Source: DATEMU01 sp964414585
GTDB taxonomy: Bacteria; Planctomycetota; Phycisphaerae; UBA1845; UTPLA1
Assembly: GCA_964414585.1 (NCBI GenBank)
Contig: CAYPXR010000055.1
Location: 1-64,000 of the forward strand
Length of the DNA stretch: 64,000 nt
Reading direction: 5' to 3'
Under the pieces are notes generated by a model. That model was not told where the DNA came from and did no database searches. It saw nothing but the letters and a program-made list of their open reading frames with translations. Made by a program: the position numbers and the translations under genes. Positions 23,982-32,970 of this stretch are shown here, one piece after another; positions within the stretch are counted from its first letter, which is position 1, and the number at the start of each line of letters is the position of its first letter.

Positions 23982-26900
23982 ATGCCCGTTCTCGGTCTCG
24001 TCGGAAAGGGGTTTCAAAAGGTCTTCGGTTCTCGCAACGAGCGGCTGCTGAAGCAATATCAAAAATTCGTCGTGCGGATCAACGCTTTTGAGGTTGACCT
24101 CAAGGGCGATTACGACCGCCGTTTTGCCGAGGCGTCGGCCAAGCTTCCGGCCGACTTGCCGGAGGACGATCGCCCCGCGGCCATCCAGCGCCTCCGCGTG
24201 GAACTCTCCGCCGATCTGAAGGCACGCGCCGACAAGCTGAGGGAACGGCTGGCCGGCGGCGAAGAGGTCTACAGCGTCCTGCCCGAGGCATTCGCCGTCC
24301 TCCGCGAGGCTTCCCGCCGCGCCCGAAACCACCGCCATTTCGATTGCCAGCTCATCGGCGGCATGGTCCTCTTCGAGGGCAAAATCGCCGAGATGAAGAC
24401 CGGCGAAGGCAAAACGATCGTCTGCCACCTCGCCGCCTTCCTGAAATGCCTCCAGGGCCTCAAGGTCCACATCGTCACGGTCAACGACTACCTCGTTCAG
24501 CGCGACGCCGAATTTGCCCGCCCGATCTTCGAACTCGTCGGCATGACCGTCGGCTACATTCAGTCGCAGCTCGACCCCGGCGGCCGCGAAGGCATCCGCG
24601 CCAAATCCTACGCCTGCAACATCACGTACGGCACCAACAATGAACTCGGCTTCGACTACCTCCGCGACAACATGAAGACCTCGCTGGAGGAACAGGTACA
24701 GGGCCCGCTCGACTTTTGCATCATCGACGAAGTGGACTCGATCCTGATCGACGAAGCCCGCACCCCGCTGATCATCAGCGGTCCCGCGGAGGACGACGTC
24801 ACGCGGTATCGCACCGCGGATGCCGTCGCGCGAACATTGATTCAGAAACAGACCCAGGCGAATACTGATACGCTGCGCCGCCTGAACTCCTGGGGCGACG
24901 CGCCGCCCAGGGAATTCGCCGAACATCCCAAATTCGCCGACGCCTATAAGAAATTCAAGGCCGACCCCAACTGGATCAAGGAAGAAGAAGCCGAGGCGAT
25001 CGGTCACCACCAATACTACGTCGTCGCCCGCGAGCGAAAACACGTCAGCGTCACTCACGACGGCATCACGATCGCGCAGGAACAGCTCGGCGTCGGTTCC
25101 CTCTACGTCGGCGCAAACATGGAATGGCCGCACCTGATCGAAAATTCCGTCCGCGCCCACGCTACCTATGAAAAGGACGTCGACTACGTCGTGAAAGACG
25201 GCGAAGTCATCATCGTCGACCAGTTCACCGGACGCCTCATGCACGGCCGCCAGTGGTCCGACGGTCTCCACCAGGCCGTCGAAGCCAAGGAAGCCGTCAA
25301 GGTCAAGGAAGAATCGCAAACCCTCGCCACGATCACTATCCAGAATTTCTTCAAGCTCTACACCAAGATCGCCGGCATGACCGGCACCGCCATGACCGAG
25401 GCCGACGAGTTCATGAAGATCTACAAGCTCGAAGTCGTGGCCATCCCGACGAACCGCCCGGTCAATCGCAATGACCACCACGACCGCATCTACAAGACCG
25501 TGGACGATAAGTACAACGCCATCGTCGAGGAGATCCACGACGTCCACACCAAGGGCCGAACGAGCGATCCCTTCGTATTGGAGCCGATCCTGAAGAGCCT
25601 GAAGTCCATCCGTCAGCGGCAAGGCCAACCCATTGATCTCATCGAAAAAGCCCTGGCCGAATTCAACGGCGGCGAGGGCAAGGGCGATCTGATGACCGGG
25701 GCCTACGACGACGCCATGGGCGACCTGGCCCGGGGTCGTCCGGTCCTCGTCGGCACGATCTCCATCGAGAATTCCGAAAAGCTCTCAAACCTGCTGACCC
25801 GCAAATACGGCATCGAGCATGAAGTGCTCAACGCGAAACAGCACGCCCGCGAGGCCGAAATCGTGAAGAAAGCCGGCGAGCAGCACGAGCCGTCGCGCGG
25901 CAAGGACAAGTTGCCCGTCGGTAACGTCACGATCGCGACAAACATGGCCGGCCGCGGCACGGACATCAAGCTCCAACAAGGCGTCGTTTACGAAAAGTGC
26001 ATCGGCGACCTCGGCCCCCCGGAGGGCGGCCACTCCCGCGTCTCCGGTTGGAAAGAAAAAGGGGTCATCGGCACAAAGTGTTGCATCCACTGCCCCGACT
26101 ACGACCCCAAGACGAACTGCGCGCACTGCTGGAAGCCCAAGATCGACCCGCGTTTTCCCGAGATGGGCCGCAAGGTCTGTCCTCACAATGTTCCGTGCGG
26201 TCTGCACATCATCGGCACCGAGCGTCACGAATCCCGCCGCATCGACAACCAGCTTCGCGGTCGATCCGGCCGGCAAGGCGATCCCGGCTCCAGCCGATTC
26301 TTTCTCTCCCTCGGCGACGACCTGCTCAAGATGTTCATGGGCGAGTGGACGCTGAAAATGCTGGAGCGCATGGGCTTCGACGAAGGCATGTCCATGGAGG
26401 CCAAGAGCCTGAACAAAGGCATCGAACGCGCCCAAAAGAAGGTCGAGGAGAAAAACTTCTCGCAGCGCAAGCATTTGCTCGAATACGACGAGGTCCTCGA
26501 TCACCAGCGCCAGGTCTTCTACTCCCAGCGCCAGCAGATTCTCAACGCCGGCCGCCCCGGCAAGTCGGCGCGTCTCGTCGAGATGATCTGGAAAATGATC
26601 GACGAGACCATCACGACCGCCGGCAAGAAGTTCCTCGATCCGACCTATGGCGCACAATGTGTCTGTGAATGGGTCCGTGGCGCGCTCGACGTCAATCTCG
26701 AAGTCAAGGTGATCGATTCCCACGATCCGGTCTCCACGCAGCGCCGCATTCGCGAGGACGCCAGGCAGGACATCGAGAGTCAGATCAAGATGACCGTCGG
26801 GGAGTATCTCGATCCCGACCTCGATCCGAAGCAGTGGGACATCCGCGGCCTGGCGCAATGGGCGTCGTCGCGATTCGACTCAAAGCTGTCGCAAAACCAG

Positions 26901-27971
26901 CTTCGCGAGATGGAGTCCGAGGAAATCGTCACGCGGCTCATCGAATCCGCGCACAAGAAGATCGACGAGGCCGACATGAATCCGGTCGAGCGAATTCTCG
27001 ACCCCGATTTCGGCAGGAATTCACTGATCCAGTGGGCCCGTCAGAAGTTCGGCATCGAGCTGAACGCCGAAGAGTTCAAGGAATTGCCCGACGATCAGAT
27101 CGTCTCCCGGTTGCGCGAGCGCATCCGCGAGGCCTACCGCGAGCGGGAAGTCCGTTACCCCGTCGAATGGATTCTCGAGCGGACCGTCCTCGGCGATTCC
27201 ATCGATAACGCCTACGCCGCCGACAACCTCGCGAAGTGGGTCAACCTCAAGTTCGATCTCGGATGGACCGTCGATCAGATTCGCGGTCGCACCGTCAAGG
27301 AACTGGCGGAGGAGTTGATCCGCCTCAATCGCGACTATTCGCAGAATGGCCGGTTCCAGGCGGAGATCGAAAAGGCCCAATCCGGCGGTGGCGATCTTGC
27401 CGAATGGGGCAGGAACCGCTTCGGCCCGGCGTTCGACACGGCAACATTTGAAGCCGCCGAGGACCCCCGCGCGGCGCTGTTGATCTTCGGCCGCGATTTG
27501 CTCCGCCGCGAGCTGACGACGCTTGAACGCTTCGTCATGCTCCAGATTTACGATCAGGCGTGGAAGGACCACATGCACGCCATCGACCTGCTCAAGGAGT
27601 CGATCGGCCTGCGCGGCTTCGCGGAGCAGGACCCCAAAATCGCCTACAAACGCGAAGGCTTCCAGATGTTTCAGGAAATGCTCGACGCCATCCACGACAA
27701 GGTGACGAGCATCATCTTCAAGGCCCGCCTCGCCGACGAATCCGTCCTCCAAAGCCGTTACCAGATCGGCGCCGTCCGTCACGCCGACGCCACGAATCAG
27801 GGCTTCACGGGCGGCGGCAGTGTGGATCAGGATCGCGCGGCGGCGATGCAAGCCCAGGGCGAACAAAAAATCGAGACGATCCGCCGCGAAGAACCGAAAG
27901 TCGGCCGCAACGAGCCCTGCCCCTGTGGCAGCGGAAAAAAGTACAAGCAATGTCACGGCAAAGGGAAGTAA
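23982..27971 (+). CDS. secA: Preprotein translocase ATPase SecA, enlarged form
   Basis: Drives export through SecYEG with ATP. It is 1329 residues against about 900 in most bacteria. Walker A MKTGEGKT is at 138-145, DEVDSILIDEARTPL from about 249, and the second motor motifs TNMAGRGTDIK and QLRGRSGRQGDPG are present. Two expansions stand out. An insert of about 75 residues in the second ATPase domain carries C700, C701, C704, C713, C716, C733 and C739, likely binding zinc. A second stretch of roughly 260 residues (about 890-1150) in the helical-wing region holds five W-centred repeats. The C-terminus keeps the SEC-C zinc motif EPCPCGSGKKYKQCHG for SecB or ribosome contact. Confidence 0.96.
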   Translation: MPVLGLVGKGFQKVFGSRNERLLKQYQKFVVRINAFEVDLKGDYDRRFAEASAKLPADLPEDDRPAAIQRLRVELSADLKARADKLRERLAGGEEVYSVLPEAFAVLREASRRARNHRHFDCQLIGGMVLFEGKIAEMKTGEGKTIVCHLAAFLKCLQGLKVHIVTVNDYLVQRDAEFARPIFELVGMTVGYIQSQLDPGGREGIRAKSYACNITYGTNNELGFDYLRDNMKTSLEEQVQGPLDFCIIDEVDSILIDEARTPLIISGPAEDDVTRYRTADAVARTLIQKQTQANTDTLRRLNSWGDAPPREFAEHPKFADAYKKFKADPNWIKEEEAEAIGHHQYYVVARERKHVSVTHDGITIAQEQLGVGSLYVGANMEWPHLIENSVRAHATYEKDVDYVVKDGEVIIVDQFTGRLMHGRQWSDGLHQAVEAKEAVKVKEESQTLATITIQNFFKLYTKIAGMTGTAMTEADEFMKIYKLEVVAIPTNRPVNRNDHHDRIYKTVDDKYNAIVEEIHDVHTKGRTSDPFVLEPILKSLKSIRQRQGQPIDLIEKALAEFNGGEGKGDLMTGAYDDAMGDLARGRPVLVGTISIENSEKLSNLLTRKYGIEHEVLNAKQHAREAEIVKKAGEQHEPSRGKDKLPVGNVTIATNMAGRGTDIKLQQGVVYEKCIGDLGPPEGGHSRVSGWKEKGVIGTKCCIHCPDYDPKTNCAHCWKPKIDPRFPEMGRKVCPHNVPCGLHIIGTERHESRRIDNQLRGRSGRQGDPGSSRFFLSLGDDLLKMFMGEWTLKMLERMGFDEGMSMEAKSLNKGIERAQKKVEEKNFSQRKHLLEYDEVLDHQRQVFYSQRQQILNAGRPGKSARLVEMIWKMIDETITTAGKKFLDPTYGAQCVCEWVRGALDVNLEVKVIDSHDPVSTQRRIREDARQDIESQIKMTVGEYLDPDLDPKQWDIRGLAQWASSRFDSKLSQNQLREMESEEIVTRLIESAHKKIDEADMNPVERILDPDFGRNSLIQWARQKFGIELNAEEFKELPDDQIVSRLRERIREAYREREVRYPVEWILERTVLGDSIDNAYAADNLAKWVNLKFDLGWTVDQIRGRTVKELAEELIRLNRDYSQNGRFQAEIEKAQSGGGDLAEWGRNRFGPAFDTATFEAAEDPRAALLIFGRDLLRRELTTLERFVMLQIYDQAWKDHMHAIDLLKESIGLRGFAEQDPKIAYKREGFQMFQEMLDAIHDKVTSIIFKARLADESVLQSRYQIGAVRHADATNQGFTGGGSVDQDRAAAMQAQGEQKIETIRREEPKVGRNEPCPCGSGKKYKQCHGKGK

Positions 27972-28043
27972 AACTTTCCTTGGCCGCCAGCCCGAAGCGC
28001 CGGCGGATAGGGCTTCGAACTCGAATCAGAGTAACGTTGACAT

Positions 28044-28148
28044 TAGAGCGATTCCCGGATCAGTGGCCGATCCGAACCGCGCCCGTTAGAAAGCGGCGCG
28101 GAGCCATCGAATTGCGCTCGATCATCCATTCACCCGGGAATCGCTCTA
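28044..28148. repeat. 105-bp element with perfect 15-bp inverted ends enclosing a dispersed repeat
   Basis: The arms at 28044-28058 and 28134-28148 (TAGAGCGATTCCCGG and its complement) are perfect. Inside lies a copy of the GATCAG...CCGCGCCCGTTAGAAAGCGGCGCGG repeat also seen at 41.1, 57.6 and 61.1 kb. It occupies the convergent gap between secA and the ABC permease gene (27972-28267), in which nothing else was seen. A small non-coding mobile element, or a long hairpin terminator for both genes, are the candidate readings. Confidence 0.8.
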
Positions 28149-28267
28149 GAGCCGGGCGGCGCAAGTCGAAGATCCGCCGTGGCGGGCCTCCGGCCGAATA
28201 TGCGTTGGATTGGACGATCGCGGAATTTCGAATATCGCTTCGGTCTGTATTAATGAAAATTACGCGA

Positions 28268-29575
28268 TCATCCGCGCACCACCCACTTCAAGAGATCCGT
28301 AATCTTCGGCGGCTTACCTTGCATCAGCAGGCCGAGTCGGAAGATGCGCCCGGCCGCCCAGACACTGAAAAGCGTCGTGACGAGCGTACCGGCGATGCCG
28401 ACGGCGATTTGCCACGGCGCCACGGCCGGCGGAATCGCCATGCGCATGACGATCAGCATCGGTGTGGCCGGCGGGAAAAGCGACAACCACGTCGCGAAGT
28501 TGCTGTGCGGATGTTGCAGGACCGTTCCCAGCGCGAACATCGGGATCATCAGCGGAATCATCAGCGGCATGACCAGGTTTTGTGCCTCGCGCGTATCGCT
28601 GCAGCACGCCCCGCAGGCCAGGAACATCGCCCCGTACATGAAGATCGCCAGCGACTGAAAGATCAGGAACCACACGATCAGATGCGTCGGCACGATGTCG
28701 AGCTTGTCGAAATGCTTGGCGACGATGAGCCCGCCGGCCATGTAAAAACCCACCAGCGTCGTCGCCACGCCGACATAGCCCACCAGCTTGCCGACCATTA
28801 ACTCGAAGGGCCGAATCGATCCCAGCAGCACTTCCGAGATGCGCTGCATCTTCTCCTCAAGGACGCCCTGGAGCATCGGCTGCGTCGTCATCATGATCGC
28901 CATGAACATGAGCATCACGACGGCGAAGGGAATGCCGAACGCCAGACCGAAATTCGTCGGCTCCGCTTGTTTGATCTTTCCGTCCGTGCTCTTGGTGTAG
29001 AGCCCGAGGCTTTCGACCAGGACCGGCTGCATGGCCTTTTCCACGACCGCCGGGTCCAGTCCCGCCTCCTTCAATCGAACGCCCTGCACGCGCTCGCTGA
29101 TCTGCCGGCTCAGCCACCGGCGGATATCGTCAAACGTCGGGTTGTTGGAAAAATATTGAATCGTGGTCGGCCCATGGGGATTGCTCTTGAGAACGTCCGG
29201 GCCGATCTCGATGAAGGCGAACAGCTCCTTCTTGTTCACCCGCTCGGACAGAGTAAGAAACTGCTGGTCCCGGTCCCCATGGGGAGGAATGTTCTCGATG
29301 GCGTACTGTGGACCGACCGGCTTGCCGGTGTCTTGGTCGATGATGTCCTTGGTATTGTGCCTTTCGACGGCCGCTTCCAGGGCTTGAAACATCTTTCCCG
29401 ATCGGTCGACGACGCCGATGCGTTTCGTCTCCGTGTCAATCTTGCCCTCCGTCAGGGCCTGCATCGTGATCCCGCCGCCCATGAACACCGGCATCAGCAC
29501 CAGCGCCACGATAAAGGTCTTCGTCTTGATCGTCGCGCGATATTCGCGACCGGCCACGGTCATGATCTTACTCAT
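28268..29575 (-). CDS. ABC-2 type exporter permease (NatB-like)
   Basis: 435 residues. One N-terminal helix (TFIVALVLMPVFMGGG, about 20-36) is followed by a large extracytoplasmic domain to about residue 220, then five or six helices. This is the ABC-2 permease plan of NatB/Na+ or drug exporters. The gene starts inside the stop region of the ATPase gene (8-nt overlap), so both form one operon and one transporter. Transported substrate unknown. Confidence 0.88.
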   Translation of the reverse strand: MSKIMTVAGREYRATIKTKTFIVALVLMPVFMGGGITMQALTEGKIDTETKRIGVVDRSGKMFQALEAAVERHNTKDIIDQDTGKPVGPQYAIENIPPHGDRDQQFLTLSERVNKKELFAFIEIGPDVLKSNPHGPTTIQYFSNNPTFDDIRRWLSRQISERVQGVRLKEAGLDPAVVEKAMQPVLVESLGLYTKSTDGKIKQAEPTNFGLAFGIPFAVVMLMFMAIMMTTQPMLQGVLEEKMQRISEVLLGSIRPFELMVGKLVGYVGVATTLVGFYMAGGLIVAKHFDKLDIVPTHLIVWFLIFQSLAIFMYGAMFLACGACCSDTREAQNLVMPLMIPLMIPMFALGTVLQHPHSNFATWLSLFPPATPMLIVMRMAIPPAVAPWQIAVGIAGTLVTTLFSVWAAGRIFRLGLLMQGKPPKITDLLKWVVRG

Positions 29576-30488
29576 GGCGATGCTCCCGGGCCTCGGGCCC
29601 CGCGATGCGGACGAAGATATCGTGCAACGACGGCTGTGCGATCTCGAAATGCTCCACGCGCCCCGCGTCGCTCAATTGTTTCAAGATGGCCTGTGAATCG
29701 GCCCCGCGCGCCATCCGCAGCTCCTGAAACTGCCCAAAATCGTTCACGCGATCCACGCCCGGCAGCGATCCGAACCCATGCCCGTTACCCGACATCCGCA
29801 CGCGAAGCGTGTCCCGACCGTACTGCTGCTTGATCTCGTCGAGCGTACCGTCGAGCACTTTCCTGCCCTTGAAGATCATGAAAATGAAGTCGCACATCTT
29901 CTCGGCGACATCCATGTCGTGCGTGGAAAAAATCACCGTCGTCCCGGCCCGCGTCAATTCGAGCACCGCGTCCTTGAGGACCTCCATGTTCACGGGGTCG
30001 AGCCCGGAAAAAGGCTCGTCGAGGATGAGCAGCGGCGGCTTGTGCAAAATCGTGGCGATAAATTGCACCTTCTGCGACATGCCCTTGGAAAGCGTGTCCA
30101 CGCGCTTCTTGCCGTAGCCTTCCAGGCCCATCCGATCGAGCCAGCCGTCCATCTCCGCGATCGACGGGTTGACGCCCTTGAGATTGGCGAAGAACCGCAG
30201 CACTTCGTGGATGATCATCTTGCGATAGAGGCTGCGCTCCTCCGGCAGATAGCCGATCCGGTCGCACGCCGCGCCGCCGCTCGTCGCGTCCTCACCGAGG
30301 ACACGAAGCGACCCGCGATCGGGGTGAAAAATGCGCATGATCATGCGCAGCGTCGTCGTCTTGCCCGAGCCGTTCGGCCCGATGAAGCCGTAGACGCTGC
30401 CCGTCGGGACGTTCAGCGAGAGATCGTTCACCGCGATCGTCTCGCCGAAGGTCTTCGTGACATTTTTGATTTCGACCGCTGACGACAT
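29568..30488 (-). CDS. ABC transporter ATP-binding protein (NatA-like)
   Basis: 306 residues. Walker A GFIGPNGSGKTTTLR (about 36-50), the signature-region LSKGMSQKVQF near 137, Walker B LLILDEPFSGLDPVN near 157 and the switch His in STHDMDVAEKM are intact. The C-terminal 90 residues are the extension typical of ABC-2 partners. ATG 30488 is chosen over an upstream in-frame TTG because homologues begin just before the EIKNVTKTFG strand. It overlaps the permease gene by 8 nt. Confidence 0.93.
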   Translation of the reverse strand: MSSAVEIKNVTKTFGETIAVNDLSLNVPTGSVYGFIGPNGSGKTTTLRMIMRIFHPDRGSLRVLGEDATSGGAACDRIGYLPEERSLYRKMIIHEVLRFFANLKGVNPSIAEMDGWLDRMGLEGYGKKRVDTLSKGMSQKVQFIATILHKPPLLILDEPFSGLDPVNMEVLKDAVLELTRAGTTVIFSTHDMDVAEKMCDFIFMIFKGRKVLDGTLDEIKQQYGRDTLRVRMSGNGHGFGSLPGVDRVNDFGQFQELRMARGADSQAILKQLSDAGRVEHFEIAQPSLHDIFVRIAGPEAREHRHE

Positions 30489-30630
30489 GGCTGAGGAATC
30501 TCCCAATCCCTTGTTTTCAGAGCGGAAGCATACCGGGCGACACGCGCCCCGAACAGACAGGATTCGGCTCGCTCCTAGGTAGGAATGAACGGCCCGTCCC
30601 GGGATATCTCACGCAGCTCAAGCCAGGATT

Positions 30631-32880
30631 TCACGATCGGGCTTGCCGTCTGGCGGATCGTTCATCGCCGGATGAATCCGCGCCCACCGTCTCCAAATGC
30701 CGCGCAACCAGCCGGATGGTGTCATACGGCACCTGCCCTTCGAGCTTCTCGAAGATAGGCCGGAGCGGTGCCGTGCCGACGATGCGAACCGCCTCCGCCA
30801 CACGGGCATACGTCTGCGCATCGACCCACGACTCAATAGTCCCCGGCCCGGCCTGCATGATAAATTCCGAGAGGTAATCACAAATGGTGCTTCGGGCTCG
30901 CCCCAGTGCCGCCATCACGGCCTCGATCGATTGCCCATCGCGAAACATCTCATGCGCCGCCAGCATCGTCCGGTTCACTTTCCCCATCGGGCGAGCCGGC
31001 GCATCATCCGCCACCGTCTCATCGAGGCTCAATCCATGTTCTCGGCAATGAGCACAAATCTGCGCGACGAAACGCTCACCGAGGTCTGCCAGCTTCTTCT
31101 GCCCCACGCCGGGAATTCTCGCCAGCCCCGCCAGCGTGCCCGGCCGCCGTCGCGCCATCTCCCGCAGCGTCGCGTCGCCAAAGATCACAAAGGCCGGCAC
31201 GCCGCGCTCGTGCGCGATTCCAATGCGAAGCTGGCGAAGGCTCTCAAACAAGTCGGTGTCCACGCCTTCCCACGAAATCTTGTCGATCTTCGTCTTCTTC
31301 ACATCGCCCGTCCTGGGCTTCAATAGCCGGACCGCCAAATCGCCGCGCAGGACCTGCCACGATGCGTCGTTCAACTGAAGGATCGGCCGGTCGCCAGGCG
31401 TCCGCGTCAGAACCCCCTGATCGACGAGCTGATGCACCAGATTGGTCAATTCCTTCTTGTCCAATTCCTTGAGCAGCCCATACGTGGTAAGCTGGTCGTG
31501 CCGGCAGCGCCGGACCATTTCCGTATTCGACCCGAGCAGCACATCCGAGACATGCCCCGCCCCGAATCGCTGTTCGACTCGTGCCACGCACGACAATATT
31601 TTCTGCGCGAGGACCGTCGCATCGGCGACCTCTTCCATTTCTCCGAGACACACGTCGCAGGCATTGCAATTTTCCCGGGGATACGCCTGCCCGAAATATT
31701 CCGATAGGGCCCGATGGCGGCAGCGCGCGCCGCCGGCCAGCCGCTTCATGTGTTCCAGCAAGTCAGAAGCGGCCTTGATCACTTCTTCCGGCTTTTCCGC
31801 TTCGGCCGCGGACTTTTCAATGAGCGATTCCCAGCGCATCACGTCCGCCGCCGAATAGAACAGGACGCACTCCGCCTCCAGCCCGTCGCGCCCCGCCCGG
31901 CCCGCCTCCTGCTGATAATGCTCGATCGACTTCGGCATCGCTGCATGAATGACGCAGCGCACGTCGCTCCGGTCGATCCCCATTCCGAACGCAACCGTCG
32001 CCACGACGATGTCCAGCCGCTCTTCGCTGAACTCTTCTTGCGTCTGCCGTCGCTGGTCCGGCGTCATGCCCGCGTGGTAGTACGCCGCCTTGCAGCCGTG
32101 GCCCCGAAGATGCTCGGCCATCTCCTCCGTGTCCTTGCGGCTGATGCAATAGAGGATGACCGCCTGGTTCTTGTGCCGCCGGACGACTTCCAGCGCCTGG
32201 CTGTACACATCGACGCGCGGCACGACGCGAAAGACCAGGTTCGGTCGATCAAACTCGCCGACCAGAATCGCCGGGTCTTTCAGGCCAAGCTGCTCGACAA
32301 TGTCCCGCCGCACGCGCTCCGTCGCCGTCGCCGTATAGGCATGAATGCTGGCCTGGGGGAAGCGGTCCTTGAGCAGGGCCAACTGCCGGTACTCCGGCCG
32401 AAAGTCGTGCCCCCAATGGCTGATACAGTGCGCCTCGTCAATGGCGAAGGCGCGGACGTTGATCCGTTCGAGGAGCCGCAGAAACCACGAATTGACCATC
32501 CGCTCCGGCGCGGCAAAGACGAGCCGGTATTGGCCCGCCGCGATGGCCTCTTCTTCCTTGCGTTGCTGCGCCGCCGTCATTCCGCTGTTCAGTGCCGTCG
32601 CCGGATAGCCGCATTGCCGCAGCCCGTCGACCTGGTCCTTCATCAGCGAGATCAGCGGCGATACGACAACATCGGTCCGCCCCGCAACCGCCGCCGGCGC
32701 CTGATAACAAAGCGACTTTCCCCCGCCGGTCGGCAAGACCACGAGCGAGTCCCGCTGCTGAAGCCCCGCGACGATCGCCTGCTCCTGATGCGGTCGCAGT
32801 GAGTCAAAACCCCAGTATTGCTTGACAGTCGCAAGGATTTCTGTGTTTGAAAATGTCTTCTGTGCTGAAGGGGTGCCCAT
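30631..32880 (-). CDS. recQ: ATP-dependent DNA helicase RecQ
   Basis: Unwinds DNA 3' to 5' in recombination and fork repair. 749 residues with the complete order of parts. The motor has LPTGGGKSLCYQ (about residue 50), AIDEAHCISHWGHDFR near 145 and QEAGRAGRDG near 326. The RQC zinc-binding segment includes CRHRALSEYFG and CNACDVC near 388-415. A HRDC domain lies at about 535-610. A C-terminal HTH_40-like region (DGQSIEAVMAALGRARSTI) ends the protein. The start ATG lacks a strong ribosome site but fits family length. Confidence 0.96.
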   Translation of the reverse strand: MGTPSAQKTFSNTEILATVKQYWGFDSLRPHQEQAIVAGLQQRDSLVVLPTGGGKSLCYQAPAAVAGRTDVVVSPLISLMKDQVDGLRQCGYPATALNSGMTAAQQRKEEEAIAAGQYRLVFAAPERMVNSWFLRLLERINVRAFAIDEAHCISHWGHDFRPEYRQLALLKDRFPQASIHAYTATATERVRRDIVEQLGLKDPAILVGEFDRPNLVFRVVPRVDVYSQALEVVRRHKNQAVILYCISRKDTEEMAEHLRGHGCKAAYYHAGMTPDQRRQTQEEFSEERLDIVVATVAFGMGIDRSDVRCVIHAAMPKSIEHYQQEAGRAGRDGLEAECVLFYSAADVMRWESLIEKSAAEAEKPEEVIKAASDLLEHMKRLAGGARCRHRALSEYFGQAYPRENCNACDVCLGEMEEVADATVLAQKILSCVARVEQRFGAGHVSDVLLGSNTEMVRRCRHDQLTTYGLLKELDKKELTNLVHQLVDQGVLTRTPGDRPILQLNDASWQVLRGDLAVRLLKPRTGDVKKTKIDKISWEGVDTDLFESLRQLRIGIAHERGVPAFVIFGDATLREMARRRPGTLAGLARIPGVGQKKLADLGERFVAQICAHCREHGLSLDETVADDAPARPMGKVNRTMLAAHEMFRDGQSIEAVMAALGRARSTICDYLSEFIMQAGPGTIESWVDAQTYARVAEAVRIVGTAPLRPIFEKLEGQVPYDTIRLVARHLETVGADSSGDERSARRQARS

Positions 32881-32970
32881 GGCCCGAGACTCTACAACAC
32901 CATTGTTACATCGTCTATCTCTGCGTGCTCGCTGCCGGAATTCACCCGCCGGGGCGGGCGTGGGACGTTC

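Noticed and set aside
27560..28801. 413-codon + strand frame across the end of secA and the ABC permease region
   Set aside because: It crosses an inverted repeat and runs antisense to a clear permease; composition is Arg/His-rich shadow sequence.
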